Source: Cytophagales bacterium (lineage in GTDB: Bacteria > Bacteroidota > Bacteroidia > Cytophagales > Cyclobacteriaceae). Taken from it: a DNA stretch of 11,013 bases. Location: contig JAGUUF010000231.1 of assembly GCA_020063545.1 (NCBI GenBank), positions 1-11,013 of the forward strand. The letters are read 5' to 3'. A program made the translations under genes and the position numbers. The notes below the pieces were generated by a model. That model was given only the letters and a program-made list of their open reading frames with translations, had not been told where the DNA came from and searched no databases. Of the stretch, positions 1 to 7,119 are shown one piece after another (position 1 is the stretch's first letter; each line of letters opens with the position of its first letter).

Positions 1-78
1 CTGCTTTCCGAATTCAAAAGCCAGCGCCTTTCCGATTCCGGAGCTGCCACCTGTTATTACTACTACGTTGTGCTGCAT
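1..78 (-). CDS. Short-chain dehydrogenase/reductase, N-terminal fragment (cut by window edge)
   Basis: The complement of the first 78 bases reads as 26 uninterrupted codons from an ATG at 78-76. The peptide begins MQHNVVVITGGSSGIGKALA. This is the first beta strand and glycine-rich turn of an SDR Rossmann fold: hydrophobic strand VVVIT, then the TGGSSGIGKA form of the TGxxxGxG motif that binds the dinucleotide. The family consists of NAD(P)-dependent oxidoreductases of about 250 residues; the catalytic Ser-Tyr-Lys residues would lie outside the window, so the substrate cannot be named. The gene diverges from the acyltransferase gene, with about 60 bases between the two starts. The start was chosen because SDR proteins usually place this strand within the first ten residues. 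Confidence 0.85.
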   Translation of the reverse strand, partial: MQHNVVVITGGSSGIGKALAFEFGKQ

Positions 79-91
79 ACGGGGTGCCGGG

Positions 92-99
92 CAAAAATA
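92..99 (-). promoter_or_regulatory. Candidate Bacteroidota -7 box for the SDR gene
   Basis: On the minus strand these bases read TATTTTTG, a full match to the Bacteroidota -7 consensus TAnnTTTG, ending 13 bases before the SDR ATG. No clear TTTG -33 element sits about 19-20 bases further upstream, so the call rests on one short AT-rich match and may be chance. Confidence 0.25.
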
Positions 100-140
100 A
101 GAATAGTTGCTAACTTGGCCTTTTTACCGCATTGCAGTTC

Positions 141-1028
141 ATGTTCTTTCTTTCAATTTTATCGCGGCTGCCTTTCCCGGTTCTGTACCGGATTTCCGAT
201 TGCCTCTACCTCTTCACCTACTATATTGTGCGGTACAGGCGCAGGCTGGTTGAAAAAAATCTCCGCCATGCATTCCCGGGTAAATCCGTTGCCGAGCGAA
301 GGGTAATTGCCAGGCAGTTCTACCGGAACTTATGCGACTATGTGGTAGAAACCTTAAAACTACTCACCATCGAAGCAGAAGAACTGAAATCGCGAATGCA
401 CTACACCAATCCTGAACTTCTATCCCACTACACCGGCAATACCCTTTCGGTTCTTATTCTTTCGTCTCACCAGTTTAACTGGGAGTGGCTGCTGGCGGCA
501 GGTAACCTGTGGCTTGGCGTGCCCATTGATTTTGTTTACCAGCCCATCCATAACCGGCTAACCAACCGACTGATGCAAACGTGCCGCACACGCTTTGGCG
601 GCCACCCGATAAAGCGGAACGAAGTGGCGCGTGAACTTGCCAAACGCAAACACATTGTTCGCGGAGTGGCCATTGTTGCCGACCAATACCCCGGTCGGAA
701 GCAAGACAAAAAATATGAAGCCACGTTTTTAAACCAGCCAACCGTTTTCTTTACAGGAAGCCAACAGATGGCAACGCTTATGCAATACCCGGCATTGTAC
801 GGATCGGTTAAGCGAATTAAACGCGGGTACTATTCTTGCACCCTTGTTAAAATAGCCGAACCGCCTTACGCCCCCGATTCGGAAGTTGTATTAACAAATT
901 ACATACGAGAAGTTGAGCGTGTAATCTGCGAAAACCCGGCCGACTGGCTGTGGTCGCACAACCGGTGGAAGACGCGCCACCTTAAGCAAGCATCTGGGCA
1001 ATATCCTCGCGGGTCAGCTGTTTCATAA
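141..1028 (+). CDS. LpxL/HtrB-type lipid acyltransferase
   Basis: This 295-residue protein belongs to the lysophospholipid/Kdo2-lipid A acyltransferase family, which moves an acyl chain from acyl-ACP to a lipid acceptor at the inner face of the inner membrane. The N-terminus (residues 2-30) is hydrophobic and probably anchors the protein. It is followed by the family-typical YRRRLVEKNLRHAFPGKS segment, where EKNL-x-x-AFP is characteristic. The H-x4-E catalytic pair is visible as H110 and E115 in SSHQFNWEW. A DQYPGRK segment follows, then PADWLWSHNRWK near residues 266-277, the usual end of these proteins. I chose the ATG at 141 over a TTG at 132 because it is a standard start and leads straight into the hydrophobic segment. 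The last 15 residues (281-295) overlap the 3' end of the convergent SNF2 gene and look like an added tail. The acceptor could be lipid A or another envelope lipid. Confidence 0.85.
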   Translation: MFFLSILSRLPFPVLYRISDCLYLFTYYIVRYRRRLVEKNLRHAFPGKSVAERRVIARQFYRNLCDYVVETLKLLTIEAEELKSRMHYTNPELLSHYTGNTLSVLILSSHQFNWEWLLAAGNLWLGVPIDFVYQPIHNRLTNRLMQTCRTRFGGHPIKRNEVARELAKRKHIVRGVAIVADQYPGRKQDKKYEATFLNQPTVFFTGSQQMATLMQYPALYGSVKRIKRGYYSCTLVKIAEPPYAPDSEVVLTNYIREVERVICENPADWLWSHNRWKTRHLKQASGQYPRGSAVS

Positions 1029-3921
1029 TGCTTTCTTCAGAGGTTATCAATTCGCTGGTAAGTTTTAACTTTTTTTGCTGTAGGGTAAGGATTTTCTCTT
1101 CAACAGTATTGCGGGTAATAAACTTGTAGGTAAATACTTTCTTCTTCTGGCCAATGCGGTGTGCGCGATCAACTGCCTGGGCTTCTACGGCCGGGTTCCA
1201 CCACGGGTCAAGAATAAACACATAATCGGCCTCCGTAAGGTTAAGGCCAAGACCGCCCGCTTTAATGGAAATAAGAAATGCCTGCACCTTCGGGTCTTTA
1301 TTGAACCGCTCAACCTGTTCCTTCCGGTCAATGCTGCTGCCGTCCAGGTAGGTAAAATCAACTTTAGTTGCTTTCAGGTGCTGGCGCAGCAGTTCCAGGT
1401 GTTTTACAAACTGGCTAAACACCAATACCTTGTGCCCTTCGGCCATGGCATTCCCCAGCATGTGGGTAATGTCTTCGAACTTACCCGAATCGCCCGAATA
1501 AGACGGTTCAACCATGCGCGGGTGGTTGGCCAGCTGCCGCAGCTTTGTTAATCCTTCCAGGATCATAAACCGGCTGTTGCTCATGCCCTCCCGATCGATA
1601 AGGTCCAGTATCCTTCCCCGATAATACGATTTCACTTCCTCGTAACGCTTCTCCTGTTCGGGTGCCATTACCGAGTATTGCACGTATTCCACCTTTTCGG
1701 GCAGTTCCGTAAGCACCTGCGATTTGTGCCTGCGCAGCACAAACGGCTTAATGATGGCGTTGAGCTTTTTCGATTTTGCCTCATCACCCTTTTTTTCGAT
1801 GGGCAACTGGTACTCGTTCCGGAAATAACTCTGCGGCCCCAGGATGCCCGGGTTAACAAAACTCATTTGCGACCACAAATCCATGGTGGTGTTTTCCAGG
1901 GGCGTTCCGGTGAGCACCAGTTTAAACCTCGATTTAAGTTCGCGTACCGCTTTGGCTATGTTGGATGACGGATTTTTTATCACCTGCGATTCATCGAGGA
2001 TGATGTAGTTAAAGTAAAATTGCTTCAGCAGTTCAATATCCAGGCGCGTAATGCCATACGAGGTAAGCACCACATCATAGTTTTCAAAGCGCTTTATCTC
2101 TTTATTGCGCAACGTGCCGGTGTAATTCAGCACCCGGAGCCCGGGCGCAAACCGCGATGCTTCCATCTCCCAGTTATACACCAGTGAAGTTGGCATGATG
2201 AGCAGCGAAGTTCCCCTGCCTTCTTCTTTTTCTGAAAGCAGCAAGGCCAGCGTCTGCACGGTTTTACCCAAGCCCATGTCATCGGCCAGGCAGCCTCCAA
2301 GTTTGTATTCGTTTAAAAAGCGCAGCCAGTTATACCCGGCTTTTTGGTAGGGGCGCAATTCGCCCTTAAACCCTTCAGGTATAGGATAGTTTTTAATACC
2401 ACTGAAAGAAGCCAGGGATCGCAATTTTTCGCTGATGTGCACTTTCGCCAGGTTTCCTTCTTCCAGCTCTTTTACCAGGTTAAGGTGGTGTTTACGCAAT
2501 ACCGGTTTTTCATTTTTTCCTTCCGCTTCGCTCAGGGCAAACAGGTCGGCATATTTGGTAAGCCAGGCTTCCGGTATGATGGCAATTTCCCCGTTGGGCA
2601 GTTTAAACTCAACTTTCTTTTTCAGGATGAGTTTCCGCAACTCCTTAAAGGGGATTTCAAATTCGCCAAACCGGATTTTCGCATGGATATCAAACCAGTC
2701 GATGTTTTCTTTTACTTCAACTTCAATTACCGCTTTGCCTACAAAATATTTCTTGTCGTGGTTTTGCGGCTGGCTTACTTCAAAACCAAGGTTAAGCAGG
2801 TTAACGCGGTTTTCATTGAGCCAGGAGAATGCTTCGGATTTGGGAATAGTCGCCTGAAAATCTTTCATCACCAATCCCAATTTTTGCAACGTGGCCAGAA
2901 AACTCTTCTCGATGTCTTGCTTGCGCGTAACGCGATGGAAAATGTAATCCTGACCAAGATGCTCGATGGTGACACTTACCGGTACGCGGTTTCTTCCCTG
3001 AAACTTGTGCTTACCGTATTTAAAAGACAGGTCGAACACAATTTTTCCCGATTCATCACTTTTGTCTTCTTCCTGCAACCGGCCATCGGCAAACAAGGCC
3101 GTCTGCTTCTGATTGGTTTGCAGTTCGTACAGGGTTAGTACCGGCTTTGGATCATACTCACTTTTATTAATCTCAAACCCTTTGGCTTCAATGTCATCGA
3201 AGGATTGAATAAGCGGGGCAACGAACTTATCGTAATACGTTTCCTCCAGGTTTTTTGGAATAACAATGAATTTTTTGGTGAGAAAAGGAAGCAGTTTTTT
3301 ACCGTCAACGGGTTTTTCAAAGCCGTACAGTTTCCCGTTCAGCACCATCCAGGCAGGGTTTTTACAAACCAGGTAAGCCGAAGGGTTGGGAAGATCAAGT
3401 TTTTTGCCGTGATGAAAAATAGTGGGGTAGTAATTGGTTCCTTCCGCACTTCGCATAAAATGAAACTGGATGGTGGCGCGCTCATCCTGTACATCAATCC
3501 TGCGGTGCGTGGGCTCTCCGTCATTGCCCATTTCAAACAGCAATTTTCCTTTCAGGTTTGCCAATACCTCTGCCCGTTTTTCTTCCAGGTAGCGCTCAAT
3601 TTCAAGCTGCAGCGGCTCATTGCCTTTTGTTTTATGATAAACTTTGGGATAAAACTCCTCGGCTTTAATGGGCTTGCCGGTAAACTTTTTTGCAACGGCA
3701 TCCTGCTGCATCATGTCCATTACCCGGATGAGCTCAAAGTCGCGTTCATCGAGGCCTTTGGCAAACTCGCGGGCGTTCTTTGCCGATATGTTCTGATGCT
3801 GGTAGGTAAGCCGGCCTTTTTCGTCAAGGTGCACAATGTAGGACTCAAACAGGTAGCCCAGGTACTCGTGCACAAACAGCGAGTAGATAATCTGGAAGGG
3901 TTGTGATGCTGAAACCTTCAT
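982..3921 (-). CDS. SNF2-family DEAD/DEAH-like ATPase (Swi2/Snf2 helicase-related)
   Basis: A 979-residue member of superfamily 2, SNF2 branch: DNA-stimulated ATPases that translocate on duplex DNA and remodel or displace bound proteins, normally without strand-separating activity. The first 500 or so residues form a family-associated region with no zinc finger or SWIM motif that I can see. The motor follows: an RPYQKAGYNWL Q-like motif, then motif I DDMGLGKT at 547-554, motif II DESQ at 643-646, motif III LTGTPLEN near 670, then the C-terminal RecA lobe with KAGGLGLNLTEAD and motif VI QAVDRAHRIGQ at 915-925. All motor motifs are intact. I start at the ATG at 3921; an in-frame GTG at 3942 would add only seven residues, and MKVSASQ leads directly into a typical N-terminus. 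No methyltransferase or nuclease partner lies beside it, so it does not look like part of a defence island. Its real target is unknown; transcription recycling or repair are possibilities by family. Confidence 0.92.
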   Translation of the reverse strand: MKVSASQPFQIIYSLFVHEYLGYLFESYIVHLDEKGRLTYQHQNISAKNAREFAKGLDERDFELIRVMDMMQQDAVAKKFTGKPIKAEEFYPKVYHKTKGNEPLQLEIERYLEEKRAEVLANLKGKLLFEMGNDGEPTHRRIDVQDERATIQFHFMRSAEGTNYYPTIFHHGKKLDLPNPSAYLVCKNPAWMVLNGKLYGFEKPVDGKKLLPFLTKKFIVIPKNLEETYYDKFVAPLIQSFDDIEAKGFEINKSEYDPKPVLTLYELQTNQKQTALFADGRLQEEDKSDESGKIVFDLSFKYGKHKFQGRNRVPVSVTIEHLGQDYIFHRVTRKQDIEKSFLATLQKLGLVMKDFQATIPKSEAFSWLNENRVNLLNLGFEVSQPQNHDKKYFVGKAVIEVEVKENIDWFDIHAKIRFGEFEIPFKELRKLILKKKVEFKLPNGEIAIIPEAWLTKYADLFALSEAEGKNEKPVLRKHHLNLVKELEEGNLAKVHISEKLRSLASFSGIKNYPIPEGFKGELRPYQKAGYNWLRFLNEYKLGGCLADDMGLGKTVQTLALLLSEKEEGRGTSLLIMPTSLVYNWEMEASRFAPGLRVLNYTGTLRNKEIKRFENYDVVLTSYGITRLDIELLKQFYFNYIILDESQVIKNPSSNIAKAVRELKSRFKLVLTGTPLENTTMDLWSQMSFVNPGILGPQSYFRNEYQLPIEKKGDEAKSKKLNAIIKPFVLRRHKSQVLTELPEKVEYVQYSVMAPEQEKRYEEVKSYYRGRILDLIDREGMSNSRFMILEGLTKLRQLANHPRMVEPSYSGDSGKFEDITHMLGNAMAEGHKVLVFSQFVKHLELLRQHLKATKVDFTYLDGSSIDRKEQVERFNKDPKVQAFLISIKAGGLGLNLTEADYVFILDPWWNPAVEAQAVDRAHRIGQKKKVFTYKFITRNTVEEKILTLQQKKLKLTSELITSEESIMKQLTREDIAQMLA

Positions 3922-3982
3922 GGGGCAGCCCGGTTTCCGCACCTTGCAGAAAACGGAACATCCAAATTAAGAATTTTACGCT

Positions 3983-4016
3983 TAGCATAATGCCTTTTTC
4001 AAGGCTATTTATGCCA
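3983..4016 (-). terminator. Composite hairpin between lolC-like and SNF2 genes; possible terminator or processing site
   Basis: In minus-strand RNA this stretch can form an inner stem GCCTT/AAGGC closed by a GAAA tetraloop, and an outer stem UGGCAUAA/UUAUGCUA (eight pairs including one G-U). A 3x1 internal loop separates them. The G-U pair becomes an A-C mismatch in plus-strand RNA, so the fold favours minus-strand transcription, the direction of the flanking genes. It starts 4 bases past the LolC-like stop codon, where a terminator for rbfA-lolC would be expected. No run of U follows the stem, so a standard Rho-independent terminator is not shown. A leader element of SNF2, or an end that protects mRNA from decay, are alternatives. 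Confidence 0.4.
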
Positions 4017-4020
4017 GCGG

Positions 4021-5244
4021 TTACAGGTTTTGCACCGATGCAAACCGCGCGGCAAGCACGGCCGGCCGCCAGGAAATGAGAAAAGTAAGTACCGACACCA
4101 CCAGCAGGGTGTTTACAAAATCCATGGGAACTACTTTAACCGGGTAGCCTTTCGTTACCGAAGTTTCCATGCCCATGGAAATAATTCCGTATTCCAACTG
4201 AAGCCAGCAGAAAATGCCTCCAAAAACAAGCCCTATAAAAGCACCCAGCGAAGCAATGATGGCCCCCTCGGTAAGAAAAATCCGCCTGATTACGTTGTGG
4301 CTTGCGCCCATTGCCGCCAACACCGAAATATCTTTTTTCTTATCAATAGCCAGCATCATCAGTGTGAAAAATATGTTTACCGAACTGATGGCCAGCAATA
4401 CCGCAAAGGCCAGGAATGTAAAGAGTTTCTCCATTTTCAGCAGGCGGTATAAATCGCGGTGTTGTTCTTCGTGGTTTAACACCTGGAAATCAGTACCGAG
4501 CAACGATTTAAGTTGGCGGTGTACGGCTGATGCATCTGCTCCTTTTTTTGTTTTTATTTCAAGTGCCGTTCGCTTATCGCCCATGTTCAGCAAATCGTTG
4601 GCAAACGCGAGCGGCACAATAATATAGTTCTCGTCAAAGTTCTGAACAATTGAAAAGACGGAGCCTGCAAAAATCGTTTTGCGCGTGTACAGCTTTGATG
4701 GATCGAGTGTACCCGGCTTTACATTGTTGATGTAATAAACCTGCAGGGCAAACTGGTTATCGTCAACCGCTACCGACAGGTTGTACTGGATGCCCCGCCC
4801 GATTATGGCATACGGCACATCGCCTTCGTTGAGCCGTAACCGGCCCGCTACAATTTTATCGTCAATGCGGTGTTCTTTCAGAAAATCATCACTCACGCCC
4901 TTCATGGTAACTACCTGGTTGGCATCGCGGTAACGCAAATAGGCGTAGTCTTCTATTACTTCGGTAACGGTTTCAATACCCGATATCTGTTTAATGGTTT
5001 GTAACAACGAGTCATTTACCGCAAACGACTTACCCCGGCTGGCCTCAATTTTAATCTCCGGGTCGAACGCGTTGTTAAGCGAACGTAGCAAATCTTCCAG
5101 CCCGTTAAAGATGGAGAGCACAATAATGAGCGCGGCCGTACTGAAGGCAACTCCTGCCAGCGAAAGCAGGGAAATGATGTTGATAAAATTTTTCTTTCGC
5201 CTGGATACAAGGTAACGCCCTGCGACAAACAGCGGAAAGTTCAT
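4021..5244 (-). CDS. LolC/LolE-type (FtsX/MacB fold) ABC transporter permease
   Basis: A 407-residue inner-membrane permease of the FtsX/LolC/MacB superfamily. The topology is typical: one membrane helix at about 20-46, a large periplasmic domain of about 47-270, then three C-terminal helices near 274-300, 325-348 and 377-394. The cytoplasmic loop DKKKDISVLAAMGAS (301-315) is the coupling segment that contacts the ATPase in this superfamily. LolC/E proteins form LolCDE with the ATPase LolD and release lipoproteins from the inner membrane to the periplasmic carrier LolA. No LolD-like ATPase gene is in the window, so it would have to be encoded elsewhere. The ATG lies 4 bases after the rbfA stop (TAAGGACATG), so the two genes are almost certainly cotranscribed and may be translationally coupled. 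Assignment to LolC/E rather than another FtsX-like permease is by overall pattern and by rbfA linkage. Confidence 0.8.
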   Translation of the reverse strand: MNFPLFVAGRYLVSRRKKNFINIISLLSLAGVAFSTAALIIVLSIFNGLEDLLRSLNNAFDPEIKIEASRGKSFAVNDSLLQTIKQISGIETVTEVIEDYAYLRYRDANQVVTMKGVSDDFLKEHRIDDKIVAGRLRLNEGDVPYAIIGRGIQYNLSVAVDDNQFALQVYYINNVKPGTLDPSKLYTRKTIFAGSVFSIVQNFDENYIIVPLAFANDLLNMGDKRTALEIKTKKGADASAVHRQLKSLLGTDFQVLNHEEQHRDLYRLLKMEKLFTFLAFAVLLAISSVNIFFTLMMLAIDKKKDISVLAAMGASHNVIRRIFLTEGAIIASLGAFIGLVFGGIFCWLQLEYGIISMGMETSVTKGYPVKVVPMDFVNTLLVVSVLTFLISWRPAVLAARFASVQNL

Positions 5245-5248
5245 GTCC

Positions 5249-5614
5249 TTAATCGGTTGCGGGAGGGATGTTCAGGCTTTTAATGAGTGTATCAAGCCGG
5301 GCTGCATTTTCCTCAATTTCATCCAGGATAAAAATCAATTCCGGCACTATCCGGGCCTGGTTTCTGATGCGATCGCCCAGGGCTTTCCGTATTTCCTTTT
5401 TGTGTGTGTTCAGCTTATCCAGCACGGCCTTCTTATCTTTTTCAAGCATCATGCTGATATAAATTCTGGCAACACTTAGATCCGGGCTTACACGTACATC
5501 GGCAACGGTAATGAACGCGTTGCCCAAAATGCCGCGTTTGTCGCGCTGAAAAATATCGCTGATTTCCTTCAGGATAAGTTTTGCGAATTTTTGTTGCCTG
5601 GTGGTGCCGGCCAT
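5249..5614 (-). CDS. rbfA: Ribosome-binding factor A
   Basis: A 121-residue RbfA, close to the usual 115-135. RbfA is a single KH-like domain protein that binds the immature 30S subunit and helps 16S rRNA 5'-end maturation, notably during cold adaptation. Recognisable segments are TTRQQKFAKLILKEISDIF (4-22), the VSPDLSVARIYIS strand (42-54), an LNTHKKEIRKALGDRI helix (68-83), and the closing RIVPELIFILDEIEENAARLD block (88-108) containing the conserved PEL-x-F-x-x-D. The gene is first in a two-gene unit with the LolC-like permease, 4 bases downstream. The ATG at 5614 is the family-typical start. A divergent membrane-protein gene begins 110 bases away. Confidence 0.93.
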   Translation of the reverse strand: MAGTTRQQKFAKLILKEISDIFQRDKRGILGNAFITVADVRVSPDLSVARIYISMMLEKDKKAVLDKLNTHKKEIRKALGDRIRNQARIVPELIFILDEIEENAARLDTLIKSLNIPPATD

Positions 5615-5618
5615 GAAG

Positions 5619-5650
5619 CAAATATGCCTTATCGGCTACCAAATACCAAA
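5619..5650 (-). promoter_or_regulatory. Candidate rbfA promoter (-33 TTTG, -7 CATATTTG)
   Basis: On the minus strand, TTTG at 5650-5647 is followed after 20 bases by CATATTTG at 5626-5619, one mismatch from TAnnTTTG. The spacing fits the Bacteroidota -33/-7 arrangement. The box ends only 4 bases before the rbfA ATG, so transcription would begin at or next to the start codon, giving a leaderless mRNA. This is motif reading only. Confidence 0.35.
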
Positions 5651-5724
5651 CACGCTTAGGCACGCTTACGAAATGAGCATTTTTCTGCCTGCCTATTCCT
5701 TTCTATTTTTCAGCGTAGTAATTC

Positions 5725-7119
5725 ATGATTCGCTATTTCCGCATTAACGACCCCTACCGGCTGCTCGGCCTTTTTGTGTTGCTGGGTATCTTGTATGTGC
5801 CCCAGTTGGTTGACCTTCCGTTTCTTACCATCGTTGAACTGAAAGGCATTGTTGTGGGCGAAAAGGTTTTGGAAGGATTTATGCCCTACACGGAACTGAT
5901 TGACCATACCCCGCCACTGGCTTCGTGGTTTTACGGTGCTTGCGACTGGCTGTTTGGCCGATCGCTCACCGCCCGGCATATTGCTGCCTTTATCATCCTT
6001 TTCCTGCAAAGTGCATTCATCAGCATGCTCTTCATTGAAAAGAAAGCCTTTACGGAAAACACCTATGTTCCTTCGCTGATATTTTCTGTTTTAACGCTGG
6101 CAGCATTCGATGTCGTTTCACTCACGGCCGACCTGGCGGCTTTCGGACTATTGTTGCTTGCCCTCAATAACCTGTTCAAACAAATCGAGTTCAGGGAACA
6201 GCGCGATGAAACGGTAATTAACATGGGGCTTTACCTTGCTTTTTCTTCCCTGTTTACTTTTTCGTACATCTTTTTTTTGCCGGCTGTTATTGTTTTGCTT
6301 ATCCTGTTTACCCGAAGCAGTGTTCGTCAATACATGCTTTTGTGCTTTGGCTTTTTACTGCCCCACATGCTGCTGTTTACCATTTATTATATGGCTGACG
6401 GCCACGCTGACCTGGTACAGCGGTATTACCTTTTTAATTTTTCGCTTGGCAGGTCTTCGCTGCTGTCGGTTAACACCCTGCTTATCCTATGCAGCATACC
6501 CATCGTTTACCTGGTGCTGTCGCTTTTTGTTCTCAATCGTAATGCACGGCTAACCAAATACCAGTCGCAATTGCTGCAGGCCATGTTTCTGTGGTTTGTT
6601 TTCGCCCTTAGTCATGCCTGGCTTTCGCCCGATTTGCGTGCACAAACATTATTGCCCGTTGTGCCGGCCGTTAGCTTTTTGCTTACCCATTTCTTTCTTC
6701 TCATCAGGCGAAGAACGTATGCCGAACTTAATGCCTGGATTTTTGTATTGGGGGTTACTGCTACCGGTTATCTTTCGCGTTACGAGATATTACCTGCTAG
6801 GTGGTCACACCTGCGGGTACCCCCGCCATCATACCCGGTCAACGGACGAAAAGTGCTTGTACTCGGCAATGACCCTGGCACCTGGCTTAACAACCAGTTA
6901 GCGCCACCGTTTTTTAACTGGGAACTCAGCAGGGTGATCTTCGAAAACCCGGACGAGTACCAGCCTGTGTTGCTGGTGAATAAACTTTTCAGCATTGACC
7001 CCCCGCAGGTAATTATTGACCCTGAAAACCGGATGCAGCCGTTTTTCAACCGGATACCAGCACTTTCTGTTCGCTATAAACCATCAGCCGATGGATATTG
7101 GGTGGCAGTCAGCAACTGA
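5725..7119 (+). CDS. Polytopic membrane protein resembling GT-C glycosyltransferases
   Basis: A 464-residue integral membrane protein with around ten hydrophobic segments between residues 12 and 350, then a soluble C-terminal part of about 100 residues. The N-terminal segment IVELKGIVVGEKVLEGFMPY (36-55) followed by ELIDHTPPLASWFYGACDWL resembles the first loop of GT-C enzymes of the PMT/ArnT type, where an acidic residue precedes a 'PY-x-D-x-x-D-x-PPL' stretch. E38 and D60 are candidate functional acids. GT-C enzymes transfer sugars from lipid-phosphate donors on the periplasmic side. The C-terminal part (GRKVLVLGND, then PPQVIIDPENRM) resembles the tail of many such proteins. The neighbours do not indicate a substrate, and no other sugar-pathway gene is present. 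It diverges from rbfA and its stop lies inside the rpiB 3' end. A T8 run at 6271-6278 lies in frame at about residue 183. Some other multi-span envelope protein remains possible. Confidence 0.6.
   Translation: MIRYFRINDPYRLLGLFVLLGILYVPQLVDLPFLTIVELKGIVVGEKVLEGFMPYTELIDHTPPLASWFYGACDWLFGRSLTARHIAAFIILFLQSAFISMLFIEKKAFTENTYVPSLIFSVLTLAAFDVVSLTADLAAFGLLLLALNNLFKQIEFREQRDETVINMGLYLAFSSLFTFSYIFFLPAVIVLLILFTRSSVRQYMLLCFGFLLPHMLLFTIYYMADGHADLVQRYYLFNFSLGRSSLLSVNTLLILCSIPIVYLVLSLFVLNRNARLTKYQSQLLQAMFLWFVFALSHAWLSPDLRAQTLLPVVPAVSFLLTHFFLLIRRRTYAELNAWIFVLGVTATGYLSRYEILPARWSHLRVPPPSYPVNGRKVLVLGNDPGTWLNNQLAPPFFNWELSRVIFENPDEYQPVLLVNKLFSIDPPQVIIDPENRMQPFFNRIPALSVRYKPSADGYWVAVSN

Noticed and set aside
475..741. 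Minus-strand open frame inside the acyltransferase gene
   Set aside because: It sits across the catalytic region of a clearly conserved protein and has no family features; it is a shadow frame.
2344..3906. Long plus-strand open frames (264 and 233 codons) opposite the SNF2 gene
   Set aside because: They lie entirely antisense to a gene with intact conserved motifs, are rich in Phe/Val/Lys as expected from reverse reading of its codons, and show no recognisable domain.
3921..3943. Upstream GTG start for SNF2 at 3942
   Set aside because: It adds only MRKPGCP before an ATG that begins a typical N-terminus; there is no supporting ribosome-binding sequence.
4030..4627. Plus-strand open frames opposite the LolC-like gene
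   Set aside because: Antisense to a gene with strong membrane-protein features; their composition gives no domain or signal.
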